Origin: JBFLYN01 sp040756655
GTDB taxonomy: Bacteria > Bacillota > Sulfobacillia > UBA8153
DNA length: 39,990 nucleotides
Direction: 5' to 3'
NCBI GenBank assembly: GCA_040756655.1
Contig: JBFLYN010000031.1
Location: forward strand, 1-39,990
Translations under genes and position numbers: made by a program
The notes under the pieces: generated by a model
Databases searched by the model: none
The model's input: only the letters and a program-made list of their open reading frames with translations
What the model was told of the DNA's origin: nothing
In this document: positions 15,693 through 24,184 of the stretch, piece after piece
Numbering within the stretch: position 1 is the stretch's first letter
How the letters are laid out: every line of letters starts with the position of its first letter

Positions 15693-16910
15693 ATGGCCGG
15701 AAAGTCAGTTCTGCTCCTGGGCGTCGGCATGCAGGGTAAAGTGGCCCTGGTTGATCTCTTGCAGAGCCCGCTGGTAGGCGAGGTCATCGCCGTGGATACG
15801 AGTGCGGAGGCCCAGGCCTACGTGAAGTCGCTGGCCACCAGGAAAGCCCGGTTTGTGCGCATGGACGCGTCCACCGCCCAAGTGGCGGACCTCATGGGCC
15901 AGGTGGATGTAGTGGTGGAGCTTTTGCCGGGTGGCTTGGCCTTCTCCACTGCCCGGCTGGCGGTGGAGACCGGTGTTAGCCTGGTTAGCTCCATGTACCT
16001 TCATGACCCGCAGGAGGAGGACACCGGGCGGCGCCGGGAGCGAGAGCGTCAACTTGCAGACTTGCACCTGGAGGCGCGGGAAAAGGGCATCACCGTGCTC
16101 CCTGAGTTTGGCCTCGACCCCGGTATCGACCTGGTCTTTGGCATGGAGGCAGTGCGGACACTGGACGAAGTCCACGAACTCCTTTCTTACGGAGCAGGCA
16201 TTCCCGAGCTGTCGTGCGCTGCCAACCCCCTCAGGTACAAGTTCAGCTGGTCGGTGGAGGGCCTGTTGCGCTCGTATGCCAGGTCCGCCCGGGTCATCCG
16301 TGGCGGCAGGCCCGAGTACATCCCGGCCCGGGAGATCTTCAGTGCACGTTACACCCACTCCCTCCGGCTGGACGGTCTGGAGGAACCCCTGGAGTGTTTC
16401 CCCAACGGTGATGCTGTGCACTACGCCCGCTTGTTCGGCATCGAATCCACCGTGCGAGAGGCGGGTCGCTACACCTGCCGGTGGCCGGGCCACTGCGTTC
16501 TGTGGGAGGCCATGGCAGGCTGCGGTCTGTTGTCCAACACCTCCGTGGTAACGCCCATGGGTGAGATCGCGCCTGTGGAGTTCATGGCTGCCCTGTTGGC
16601 ATCCCAACAGCAGTTTCACTACGGCCCTGGTGAGCGGGACATCGCGCTGGTCCTGGTGGTGGCGCGGGGCATAAAGGACGGGCGGCCGGCGGAAGCTACC
16701 TACCAGCTCATGGACCGGCGGGATCCCAAAACGGGCTTTGCGGCCATGAGCCGCACCGTAGGTTTTCCGGTGAGCGTGGGAGCGCAGATGATCTTGTCCG
16801 GGCTAATCGAGGAGTGCGGGCTGATCACGCCCATGCAGGTGCCGTACCAGCCTCTAGTTGACAAACTAAGAAGACGGGGACTGGACATCCGTCACGCACT
16901 GGTGCAGTAG
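15693..16910 (+). CDS. Saccharopine dehydrogenase-like oxidoreductase
   Basis: The 405-residue protein opens with a Rossmann nucleotide-binding motif (VLLLGVGMQGKVALVDLL), then ARFVRMDASTAQVADLMGQV and VVVELLPG. This is the N-terminal layout of saccharopine dehydrogenase / LYS9-like proteins. The middle carries the family turn LPEFGLDPGIDLVFGMEA, and the C-terminal part (SNTSVVTPMGEIAPVEFMAA, later PVSVGAQMILSG) fits the catalytic domain. Such enzymes join or split a C-N bond between an amino acid and a keto acid using NAD(P). The exact substrate is unknown; the usual partner, lysine-ketoglutarate reductase, is not here. GGAGGAGGT ahead of ATG 15693 supports the start. Confidence 0.85.
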   Translation: MAGKSVLLLGVGMQGKVALVDLLQSPLVGEVIAVDTSAEAQAYVKSLATRKARFVRMDASTAQVADLMGQVDVVVELLPGGLAFSTARLAVETGVSLVSSMYLHDPQEEDTGRRRERERQLADLHLEAREKGITVLPEFGLDPGIDLVFGMEAVRTLDEVHELLSYGAGIPELSCAANPLRYKFSWSVEGLLRSYARSARVIRGGRPEYIPAREIFSARYTHSLRLDGLEEPLECFPNGDAVHYARLFGIESTVREAGRYTCRWPGHCVLWEAMAGCGLLSNTSVVTPMGEIAPVEFMAALLASQQQFHYGPGERDIALVLVVARGIKDGRPAEATYQLMDRRDPKTGFAAMSRTVGFPVSVGAQMILSGLIEECGLITPMQVPYQPLVDKLRRRGLDIRHALVQ

Positions 16911-17421
16911 TCTGGGCCGGGAGCCATGGCCAAGGAAAACCTGCTCCTCTCCGGCTCAAGGCCCCCTTTTGGTCCCTTACACGTCAGGCCACGGCAAAGC
17001 GGCAGGGCTGCAGATCACATGGGCGGTTACCAACCGGCATGGGACGTGTACCGGGGAAGGGGGTTAGGGGGGTAGCGGCCGTCTGGGGCATGTTGGCCCA
17101 GGGCGAGGCCACGGGCGTTACCAAGGTGCAGAACGGTACTGGTTGAACCCACTAAACCCAGTGCCCCCGAGGGAGCTGAATCCGTACTGCGGGACCTGTA
17201 CGTATGCACCGGCATGACGCGGGACGGGATGCTCATGATCCCTTGGCCCGCGCAGACTACGAGCAGGGCTCCCGTGGCGAAGAAAGCGGTTACGAATCGG
17301 CCGGTCAGCCCCAGTTCGGCGGCAACCTGACCGGACACGGCCAAGGCAGCGCTGCCAGACATGGCCCGGAACCAACCGGGAGTGGCCCGGTAGGCGAGGC
17401 TTAGGAGTCGGAGGTATAACA
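16911..17421. other. Long intergenic stretch with no confident gene
   Basis: About 510 bases lie between the oxidoreductase and the small membrane protein. A minus-strand open frame at 17027-17422 (131 codons) has a purine-rich run before its ATG and one hydrophobic stretch, but no recognisable domain. Its start sits on top of the start of the plus-strand gene at 17422. I treat it as unproven. Confidence 0.35.
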
Positions 17422-17628
17422 TTGAGATTCCCCTTCCTCTTTCTCATGACGGGACTATGGTCGATCATAGGACTGGTGGTGACCATCATGGTCATCTACT
17501 GGATCTATGTCATCCAGGCCAGGGTAACTGACCTGGTCCGGGAAGTCCGTGAACTGAAGAGCCTTCTCGAAGGCCAGCGCCCACCGGCGGGAACCGGGGA
17601 ACCCAAGCAGCCACCGCCTGTTGTCTGA
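17422..17628 (+). CDS. Small single-pass membrane protein with coiled-coil tail
   Basis: A 68-residue protein. TTG 17422 is taken as the start because GGAGGT lies six bases upstream (17410-17415); ATG 17446 is an alternative that keeps the main features. One strong transmembrane helix (MTGLWSIIGLVVTIMVIYWI, about residues 9-28) is followed by a short charged helix (ARVTDLVREVRELKSLLEG) that could form a coiled coil, and a proline-rich end. I do not recognise a family. The topology suggests a small scaffold or regulator at the membrane. An 18-bp palindrome begins ten bases after its stop codon. Confidence 0.6.
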   Translation: MRFPFLFLMTGLWSIIGLVVTIMVIYWIYVIQARVTDLVREVRELKSLLEGQRPPAGTGEPKQPPPVV

Positions 17629-17638
17629 TATTACTCCG

Positions 17639-17656
17639 GGTCAGGTATACGTGACC
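17639..17656. promoter_or_regulatory. 18-bp near-perfect palindrome (candidate operator)
   Basis: GGTCAGGTATACGTGACC equals its own reverse complement except for one symmetric pair, and has GTATAC at its centre. It lies 134 bases before the nitrilase-family gene and just after the small membrane gene. Its size and symmetry suit a dimeric repressor such as a GntR-type protein, but no regulator gene is adjacent. Confidence 0.5.
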
Positions 17657-17789
17657 GGGCAGGACCTGCCACGCTGAAGGAGCGAGCTTTCACACCCTAC
17701 AGGGAAAAGCACCCCGGCGAGTTCCCACCGCCACGTCAACCAGCGAGACCTCACCCGCCGGGATAACCCCCAGGAAGGAGGCGCATTCG

Positions 17790-18770
17790 GTGGAGAGAAC
17801 GGGAACACAGCGAACCCTGAGGGTCGCGGCCATTCAAGTTAGGTCCATGCCAGGCTGCATCGAGGCCAACCACGCCCATGCTACACCATGCATAGAACGG
17901 GCGGCCCGCGATGGCGCCGAGCTGATAGTCCTCCCTGAGCTTTTTGCATGCGGGTACATCCCCAACCGGACCATCTGGGACTTTGCTGAGCCTAAGGACG
18001 GCCCCACGGTCACCTGGCTCAAGAGGCTGTCCGGACGACTCGGCGTCTACGTGGGGGCTGGTTTCGTGGAAACGGACGGGGTGAATTTCTTTAACGCATT
18101 TGTGATAACCGCTCCAGACCGGGAAGTAGCAGGCCGGGCACGGAAAGCCAACGCCGAATCCTATTGCTTTTCCCGGGGCAAAGGCTGTCATATCATCGAC
18201 ACTGCCATCGGGAGACTAGCGGTGGGGATCTGTGCCGACAACCACTTCACTTCTTTCCTCAAGCAAGTGCAGGCAGATTCCGTTGACCTTATGGTCATGC
18301 CCGATGCCTGGCCTACCCCCTATCGGGTCTCCAAACTGGTCTCCGCGGCGGATCTTCTACGCATCAACGAGGAAGTCAAAGCACTGGCGCTCCTTTATGC
18401 CTGCCACCTCGGTGTCCCGGTTGTTCTTGTCAACCCGGTTGGGCCCATGGAGCCGAGGGCGGGATTGTTCGGCAAGGTGATGGATCCGGGGGTATTCAGC
18501 CTGCGGGGAATGTCACGAATCGTTGATTCCGACGGTACACTCAGGGGTGAATTGGGGGACGAGGAAGGCGTCCTCGTGTCAGATGTCACCCTGGACCCGG
18601 CCATGAAACGCTCCCTTGAGCCCAGGGATTTCGGGGGGTGGCTCTACCCCGGCCCGGCGATGGTGAGGAGGGTCTTGCTGCCCGCTGAAAACGCCGTCGC
18701 CACGCTGAGCTACAAGCTCAGCCCCAAACGCAGGAAGACGGCCTCCATGTGGAGCCACCGGGCAGGGTAA
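17790..18770 (+). CDS. Nitrilase superfamily carbon-nitrogen hydrolase
   Basis: A 326-residue member of the nitrilase/amidase superfamily with the complete catalytic triad: Glu50 in VLPELFACG, Lys119 in GRARKANAE and the nucleophile Cys148 in VGICADN. It would hydrolyse an amide, carbamoyl or nitrile C-N bond in the cytoplasm. The residue pattern after the cysteine (ADNHF rather than YDxRFPE) differs from the best-known amidase branches, so the substrate cannot be assigned. AAGGAGG eight bases before GTG 17790 supports the start. The gene lies between the saccharopine-dehydrogenase-like gene and the alanine-racemase-like gene, all in one direction. Confidence 0.9.
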   Translation: MERTGTQRTLRVAAIQVRSMPGCIEANHAHATPCIERAARDGAELIVLPELFACGYIPNRTIWDFAEPKDGPTVTWLKRLSGRLGVYVGAGFVETDGVNFFNAFVITAPDREVAGRARKANAESYCFSRGKGCHIIDTAIGRLAVGICADNHFTSFLKQVQADSVDLMVMPDAWPTPYRVSKLVSAADLLRINEEVKALALLYACHLGVPVVLVNPVGPMEPRAGLFGKVMDPGVFSLRGMSRIVDSDGTLRGELGDEEGVLVSDVTLDPAMKRSLEPRDFGGWLYPGPAMVRRVLLPAENAVATLSYKLSPKRRKTASMWSHRAG

Positions 18771-18981
18771 GCAAAACCCTCAGTGGTAAGGGACCCCAGG
18801 TCCATCCTCGGTTCTCCCGCACCAGCTGGAGCGCCGGGGGTGGTTTCACCCAAGCTTGTGCACAAGGGCCTCTTCCGCTAACGCATCCTCCGTGCGAATC
18901 TAGCAGGAATATGAGTACGGCCACGGAAATCCATGCTCTCAGGGAAGAGTGCCTGCGACAACACCAGGGCGGAGGGGTAGC

Positions 18982-20121
18982 ATGAGAACAGAGATCGTCA
19001 CTTGGATGGAGGTCAACCTCGACCACCTCATAAGCAACTACGCTGCAGTCAAGGCCCACGTGGCCCCTGCCCAAGTGATAGCTGTGGTCAAGAGCGAAGC
19101 CTACGGGCACGGGGCGGTTCCCGTGGCCCGGGCCCTATTCAGGGCGGGCTGCCGGCAATTTGCCGTGGCCACCGTGGACGAGGGCATACAGCTAAGGCGG
19201 GCCGGACTGAGCGCCGGGATCCTGGTCATGGGAGCTACCTTCCCGGTGCAGTTTCCGGCGCTGGCCCAGCACCAACTGGTACCGGTCCTTCCCGATGTAG
19301 AGCGCATGCAGCAGTGGAGCCGGCTGGCTGCCGGGCTGGGTCGCCGCCTGTCGTACCATATAAAGGTGGACGTGGGATTGGGCCGGATGGGTTTTCTGCC
19401 CTGGCAGGGCGCCCTGGCCGCCCGGGCCGCCCGCGAACTGGAAGACACTATCCAGCTGGAAGGGATCAGCAGCCACCTCAGCGCCCCTACGGCGGGCGAG
19501 GAGCACAACGAGACCGAGTTCCGGCGGTACCTGGAGTTCACCTCCGCCTTCCCGCCCGGGACCAAGCGGCACCTGGCGGCGTCATCGGCCGCGGCCCACT
19601 TCCCCCACATGCACTTCGAACTGACCCGCATCGGCGGGCTCCTCTACGGCATCAAGCACGTGACAGGTGGCCCGGAGGTAGCCCCGGTGCTTGCCTACAA
19701 GACCGCCGTGGCTCAGGTTAAAGTGCTGCCGCCAGGGTGGCACATCGGCTACAACTTGAGGCACCGGGTGGAGCAGGATACCGCCGTGGCGCTTTTGCCC
19801 ATGGGCTGGACCGACGGATTTCTCATCGCTGGGGTGGGTCAGGCCGGAGTGCTCATCCGGGGAGAGCGCTGTCGCCTCCTGGGCTTGTGCACAGATTTTG
19901 CTATGGTGGATGTGACCGGGAGACCGGAGGTCCAAGTCGGCGACGAAGTTGTGGTCCTGGGCAAACAAGGACCCAGCGCCATCGCACCCCTGGAACTAGC
20001 CCGCCAGTGCGGCGTAAGCACCGGTGAGCTCTTGGGCAAGATCTCCTTGCGGGTTCCCAGGCTCTACCTGCAAAAAGGAGAAGTCACCGATGAACTCTCC
20101 ATCCTCCACCCCGGGCGGTAA
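18982..20121 (+). CDS. Alanine racemase family protein
   Basis: The 379-residue protein has the alanine racemase fold. The N-terminal TIM barrel bears the PLP lysine Lys37 in VIAVVKSEAYGHG (usually VVKANAYGHG), and the barrel motifs KVDVGLGRMGF and RIGGLLYGI are present. The C-terminal beta domain keeps a tyrosine in IGYNLRHR, in the region of the catalytic Tyr, and the ALLPMGWTDGF motif in place of the usual VPVGYADG. These changes suggest a specialised amino-acid racemase rather than the housekeeping enzyme, though this is inference. ATG 18982 follows GGAGGGG by four bases. The gene overlaps the next by 32 bases, so racemase and acyltransferase are translationally linked. Confidence 0.88.
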   Translation: MRTEIVTWMEVNLDHLISNYAAVKAHVAPAQVIAVVKSEAYGHGAVPVARALFRAGCRQFAVATVDEGIQLRRAGLSAGILVMGATFPVQFPALAQHQLVPVLPDVERMQQWSRLAAGLGRRLSYHIKVDVGLGRMGFLPWQGALAARAARELEDTIQLEGISSHLSAPTAGEEHNETEFRRYLEFTSAFPPGTKRHLAASSAAAHFPHMHFELTRIGGLLYGIKHVTGGPEVAPVLAYKTAVAQVKVLPPGWHIGYNLRHRVEQDTAVALLPMGWTDGFLIAGVGQAGVLIRGERCRLLGLCTDFAMVDVTGRPEVQVGDEVVVLGKQGPSAIAPLELARQCGVSTGELLGKISLRVPRLYLQKGEVTDELSILHPGR

Positions 20122-21193
20122 CGCGGGTGTGCCGGTCGGCGTCCTAGACGAGCTTCGCCGCCAGGGCATGGCGAGCGCGTTTGCCAGCGGAGCAGTGTTC
20201 CAGGGTAGCCCGGAGGACTGCGGCAGCGAACTTGCTGCCTACCTGGCTGCCCACCATTGGGGTTACGCCCGCCGGGCCCGGCTCGACGCAGGTCAAAGAC
20301 GGCGTTTGGACCGGGTGCTGGCGGTGTACCGGGTCGAGGCGGACTTCATCCCCCGTGAACTGGCTTCTGCTGCAGAGGGCTTGGGCGCAGACTTTGCGTC
20401 CTTGGCCTACCGCGTGCTGTGTGGCGAACCGGAGCCGCCGGCATGCTCCGTAGCGGCAGTGCCCGGCGACGGCCGGCACTACCTGCTCAGGAACTACGAC
20501 TGGCTGGCTCCGAAGGTGTTTGAGCGCCAGGGTCTTTACCTGCCCAGTGGTGGATACGCGTTTTTTGCCCACCTCATCTGGGCCAACGGCGCGGCCGACG
20601 GCCTCAACTCTGCCGGGTTGGCCCTGGGGTTCGCCCGGGCCATCAACGCCAAGAAGACTGTGTCCCAGTCAGGCCTTCACTTTGCTCAGGCTGCCCGGGT
20701 GTTGCTGCAAAGCTGCGCGACCACCAGGGAGGCAACGGACAAGCTGGAGCGGCTCAAGTGCAACGGAGCCTGGCGCTTCGTGGTGCTGGATGCCCTAGGG
20801 AATTTCGCCGTACTGGACGTGTTTGATGGCCAGGTGCGGGTGTCCAGTTTTGGAAACCGGGGCAGTCACGGGGTTGCCACCAACCACTTTGAGGAAGGGC
20901 CCTTCCGGGCGCCCGACGCCGTTTCCGGGTTCTTGCTGGGTTGGTCGGTAGAGCGACTGCGGAACATCAGGCTCTTTCTGGATTCCCGCCCCACGATGGA
21001 TTTCTGCTCATGTGAGAGGCTGCTCACCTCCACCGGCGTGGCCTGCCGCCGCCCGGGGTCCGGGACCATTTGGAGCGCCGTGTACCGCACTCCAGAAGCT
21101 GCGGTGAGCTGGCACCCCGGGCTGGTCTGGGACGGCAGGCCCTTTCTGCGCCTCGACCTCGGACCGCTGTTTGCGCTAAGGGACCGATCTTAG
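20090..21193 (+). CDS. C45-type N-terminal nucleophile acyltransferase/amide hydrolase
   Basis: A 367-residue protein resembling acyl-CoA:6-aminopenicillanate acyltransferases and related linear-amide C-N hydrolases. The likely autocatalytic cleavage leaves Cys119 as the N-terminal nucleophile in PPACSVAAV, followed by the family signature YLLRNYDW. Further on come GYAFFAHLIWANGAADGLNS and SGLALGFARAIN, corresponding to the substrate-pocket strands, and VVLDALGNFAVLD. The residue before the nucleophile is Ala rather than the common Gly. It probably cleaves or forms an N-acyl bond on an amino acid or peptide. ATG 20090 lies nine bases after AAAAGGAG and inside the end of the racemase gene, pointing to a common substrate. 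Confidence 0.82.
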   Translation: MNSPSSTPGGNAGVPVGVLDELRRQGMASAFASGAVFQGSPEDCGSELAAYLAAHHWGYARRARLDAGQRRRLDRVLAVYRVEADFIPRELASAAEGLGADFASLAYRVLCGEPEPPACSVAAVPGDGRHYLLRNYDWLAPKVFERQGLYLPSGGYAFFAHLIWANGAADGLNSAGLALGFARAINAKKTVSQSGLHFAQAARVLLQSCATTREATDKLERLKCNGAWRFVVLDALGNFAVLDVFDGQVRVSSFGNRGSHGVATNHFEEGPFRAPDAVSGFLLGWSVERLRNIRLFLDSRPTMDFCSCERLLTSTGVACRRPGSGTIWSAVYRTPEAAVSWHPGLVWDGRPFLRLDLGPLFALRDRS

Positions 21194-21195
21194 GG

Positions 21196-21768
21196 TCATG
21201 GCTCCAGGAGCCAGGCGTCCACCAGAGTGCCCAGCTCCTTTTTCCGCGTCACCTTCCAGCCGCCTTCAGCAAAGAGCCGCTCTGGCCCCCACTTCATGTA
21301 CTCCTGGTAGTGGCTCCCTTCGCCTGTCTCCACCAATTCCAGCAGCCAGCGACCTAACCTGGACTCTGGTCTCCGTGCCCAGTCCAGGGCGAGCAACGGG
21401 CCGCGACACCAGTCCTGCAGTTGCCAAAGTACCCGCGCGGCTCCGGCCGGGGGCAGTCCGTGCAGGGCCATGGAGATGGTGGCAGCGTCAAAGGGCCCGG
21501 GAAATCGCATTTCCATTATGTCCATGACCTGGAACACGGCCCCCGGGCACTTTTTCCTGGCCCTGGCCAGCATGCTCCGGGAGATGTCGACTCCGGTGAC
21601 CCGCGCTCCGCGTCGCACCAGTTCCCTGGCCATGATGCCGGTACCGGTGCAGAGGTCTACGACCTGCCATCCACTTACGTTGTCCAGCAAGTCTGCGGCT
21701 TGGTGCACCCAGCGGCCCACCGTCCTCTCCACTGCCAGGTCGTAGAATGGCGCAATGGCATCGAACAT
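21196..21768 (-). CDS. SAM-dependent class I methyltransferase (UbiE/MenG-like)
   Basis: A 190-residue Rossmann methyltransferase. It starts MFDAIAPFYDLAVERTVGRW, typical of the UbiE/COQ5 and related group, and has SAM motif I VVDLCTGTGIMA, an acidic end of strand 2 in VTGVDISRSML, and ATISMALHGLP at motif III. It is shorter than typical MenG. GGAGG seven bases before the ATG at 21768 supports the start. It is divergent from the polyprenyl diphosphate synthase gene, so it may methylate a prenylated quinone or lipid, but that is inference from position. Its stop lies two bases from the convergent acyltransferase stop. Confidence 0.85.
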   Translation of the reverse strand: MFDAIAPFYDLAVERTVGRWVHQAADLLDNVSGWQVVDLCTGTGIMARELVRRGARVTGVDISRSMLARARKKCPGAVFQVMDIMEMRFPGPFDAATISMALHGLPPAGAARVLWQLQDWCRGPLLALDWARRPESRLGRWLLELVETGEGSHYQEYMKWGPERLFAEGGWKVTRKKELGTLVDAWLLEP

Positions 21769-21852
21769 GTCCCGGCCTCCTGTCGCACGTTACCGGTATT
21801 ATCGTTCCTGACTGACCATACTAACAGAAGCAATGTCGAAGGGCGGTAGGTC

Positions 21853-22833
21853 ATGGCCACAGTCCAACCCTTGCTCTTTCCCGAGTGCCCTGAGCTGTTG
21901 CGGCTGGACGCCGTGGAGAAGAAACTGGCGTCGGCGCTGGAATGCGAAAGCCCGGGTGCTTCACGCATCGCCGGTCACGTTTTCCAGGCACGGGGCAAGC
22001 GACTGCGTCCCCTCCTGGTGCTGCTCATCTCCTCTTTGGCGCCGGCCGATGACGAGGCGGTGGCGGCAGTGGCTGCCGCTTCCGAACTTGTGCATGTGGC
22101 GTCGCTGATCCATGACGATATCATCGACGAGGCCGAGGAACGCCGGGGCGCGCCTTCCACCCATGTGGTCTGGGGCCGCCATTCGGCGGTACTGGCCGGG
22201 GATTTTCTGTTTGCCCGGGCTTTCAGTCTCCTGGTGGAACACCGGCAGCATGGCGCGGTCCGGTACTTCTCCCGGGCTATCGCCGACATGTGCGAGTCCG
22301 AAATGGAGCAGGCCCACTCCCGCTTCGACCCAGACGCCGGCCAAGCCGCCTACTTCAGGCGGGTCCACAAAAAGACGGCCTCGCTGTTTGTGGCCTGCTG
22401 CCGGGCAGGCGCCGACTTGTCGTCACTAGAACCGGAACTGACCAATAGCCTGGAACATTTCGGAAGAGATTTCGGCATGGCCTTCCAGATCACCGATGAT
22501 CTTCTGGACTTCACCGCTACTCCGGAAGAGTGCGGAAAGCCAGTGGCGGCCGATTTCCCCCGGGGGATAATCACCTTGCCTACGGCTTATCTCCTCGAGG
22601 ATGCACACCTATCCGGTCCGGTGCGCGAGTTGCTCCGCAGGCGCAAGATCACCCCGGAAGACTGGAGACAAGTCCGGGACCTGGCCGTTGCCAGCGGGGC
22701 CCTGGAAGAGGCCCGGAGCGTGGCCCAGCAGTATGCTGCCAAGGCCAGCGCGGCATTGGAGAAACTGCCCCGGGTTCGCCAGAGGGACCTTCTGCACAAG
22801 CTCTGCTACGATGTGCTAGAGCGGCGGCGCTAG
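21853..22833 (+). CDS. Long-chain polyprenyl diphosphate synthase
   Basis: This 326-residue all-helical enzyme has both aspartate-rich motifs of trans-prenyltransferases: the first, DDIID at residues 88-92, in LIHDDIIDEAEERRG, and the second, DDLLD at 215-219, in FQITDDLLDF. Arg/Lys-rich GKRLRPLLVLL at 48-58 binds diphosphate. Small residues (Ala83, Ser84) before the first motif leave the product tunnel open, which predicts a long product (C30 or more, heptaprenyl-like) rather than FPP. It condenses isopentenyl diphosphate onto an allylic primer in the cytoplasm. The product may feed menaquinone and the YtpB-like cyclase encoded tail-to-tail. Only a weak GGTAGG precedes its start. Confidence 0.92.
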   Translation: MATVQPLLFPECPELLRLDAVEKKLASALECESPGASRIAGHVFQARGKRLRPLLVLLISSLAPADDEAVAAVAAASELVHVASLIHDDIIDEAEERRGAPSTHVVWGRHSAVLAGDFLFARAFSLLVEHRQHGAVRYFSRAIADMCESEMEQAHSRFDPDAGQAAYFRRVHKKTASLFVACCRAGADLSSLEPELTNSLEHFGRDFGMAFQITDDLLDFTATPEECGKPVAADFPRGIITLPTAYLLEDAHLSGPVRELLRRRKITPEDWRQVRDLAVASGALEEARSVAQQYAAKASAALEKLPRVRQRDLLHKLCYDVLERRR

Positions 22834-23894
22834 TCCCGCTGGAGCACCCGCCAGCGGCGCAATGCCCGGCAGAGAGCGTGCAGGGTCTTGGCGTGCGGTC
22901 CTGCCGTTGCCAGCAGGGCGCGGCCTACACTTGAAGTCTCGCCCCCGGCCTTGGGGTCCGAGAGGTACACGGCCAGGAGGCCGTGGATTACAGTCAAGTG
23001 AAACTCTCTTTGGGGAAGGCCGGCAACCTTCTTGAGGGCTTCGCCAACAAACCAGGAAAGCCTTTCTTGGCACTGGCCCGGCCCGGTATAAAAGGTGCAG
23101 AAGTTCAGATCACCATGCCGCGCATCTTCTTCTTGATCGATAAGGTAGTCGAGGAGGATATGCAGGCCACACACTACAGGGAAGTACGTCCTTTCGATGG
23201 AGGCGGCCTCAGCCTCATCCAGGCCCGGCCGGGCGGCAGCGGCCAGGAGGGCGAAGACGCCCAAAGTCGAACCGGTGGCTGCCGCGAATTCGTGCCACGC
23301 TACCCCCGGGTACCGACGGCCCCGGCGGGCGTGCCACGCTACCAGCCTTCCCACTCGTTCCCGGGGACGAAGGTGCTTGAGCACCTGTAGGTCCGAATAC
23401 AGGTCCAAAAGACGCACGGCCCGGGATCTCACCACCTCTAGTGACGGCAGTCTGGCCGCATGGTACTGGCACTCGGCCACCAGGCCCCGCAGGTAACCAC
23501 CGTCGTCCCGATAGGGGTAAGCGTCGTAAAAGCCGTCGTAGCAACGGCCGGGAGGCCCCAAGGCAGCGGTCATGGCCAAGTGCAGGCGCCGGAAGGCATG
23601 TTCATCGCACACGTCGGCCCGGTCGCAGAGGTTGTCCAGGTAGTCGGAAATGGTCTGCAATGCCACGGTGATGCTCACGAGGTCGTGCCGGTGGGGGCCG
23701 GCCAGGGCGCCGTAGACGCTGGCGCCTTGGGCGTGAAAGCGCTTCCTTTCCAGGCTGGCGAGTGCCTGCTGCCGGAGCCGGACCTCGGGACAGGTCAAGG
23801 CCCCCAGTTCCCAGCGGGCCAGTTCGCGCGCGGCCTCGGGTAGTACCTGGCGCAGGATGGTGGCTATCACTCTTGGCTGGTGTAGCCAGTGCAC
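22830..23894 (-). CDS. YtpB/DUF2600 family terpene cyclase (tetraprenyl-beta-curcumene synthase-like)
   Basis: The 354-residue protein carries the features of the YtpB family: the acidic motif DYLDNLCDRADVCDEHAF (Asp84, Asp87, Asp91) and a second acidic site, DYLIDQEEDARHGDLNFCTF, in the C-terminal half. The Bacillus subtilis member cyclises heptaprenyl diphosphate to tetraprenyl-beta-curcumene, a sesquarterpene precursor associated with spores. Size and motif order agree with that family. A long-chain prenyl synthase next door, with stop codons overlapping in the palindrome CTAG (22830-22833), makes a C35 pathway plausible. The start at 23894 has no strong ribosome binding site and could lie slightly downstream. 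Confidence 0.85.
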   Translation of the reverse strand: MHWLHQPRVIATILRQVLPEAARELARWELGALTCPEVRLRQQALASLERKRFHAQGASVYGALAGPHRHDLVSITVALQTISDYLDNLCDRADVCDEHAFRRLHLAMTAALGPPGRCYDGFYDAYPYRDDGGYLRGLVAECQYHAARLPSLEVVRSRAVRLLDLYSDLQVLKHLRPRERVGRLVAWHARRGRRYPGVAWHEFAAATGSTLGVFALLAAAARPGLDEAEAASIERTYFPVVCGLHILLDYLIDQEEDARHGDLNFCTFYTGPGQCQERLSWFVGEALKKVAGLPQREFHLTVIHGLLAVYLSDPKAGGETSSVGRALLATAGPHAKTLHALCRALRRWRVLQRD

Positions 23895-24134
23895 GGAGTC
23901 TCACCTCAGGGCAGAGCGTTCCCTGCAGGCCGGCATGGAATTCGCGGTGACTGGAGGAAACCCGTGACACCAGGAGCCCACCGGTGCTCCGGCAGCCTGC
24001 CCTTTTTGGCAGTATAGTGCCGTGTGGCCGGGTGAGGCATTCCGGCTGGAGACGGGTATGCCCCAACCCATCTGGTTGGCAAAACCGCCCAGAGGACTGG
24101 CCCGTTGCGGTACCCAGGCTGTCTGCAATGAGAC

Positions 24135-24158
24135 GAACCCCCGGTGCCCCGGGGGTTC
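24135..24158 (-). terminator. Hairpin terminator of the BsuPI-domain lipoprotein gene
   Basis: GAACCCCCGG and CCGGGGGTTC form a perfect 10-bp stem around a four-base loop (24145-24148). It begins 27 bases after the stop of the minus-strand lipoprotein gene. The T-run is weak in both directions, so termination strength is uncertain. The remaining bases from 23895 to 24134 show no gene. Confidence 0.65.
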
Positions 24159-24184
24159 ATCGACTCCGTTTTGGAAGCCTTACG

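Noticed and set aside
15705..16619. A 304-codon minus-strand frame opposite the saccharopine-dehydrogenase-like gene
   Set aside because: It is the shadow of a well-supported plus-strand gene with a Rossmann motif and a good ribosome binding site.
17027..17422. A 131-codon minus-strand frame with a purine-rich run before its ATG and one hydrophobic stretch
   Set aside because: The purine run is the complement of codons for the plus-strand membrane protein. The start codons of the two genes would coincide, and no domain is recognised. It remains possible, so it is mentioned under the intergenic entry.
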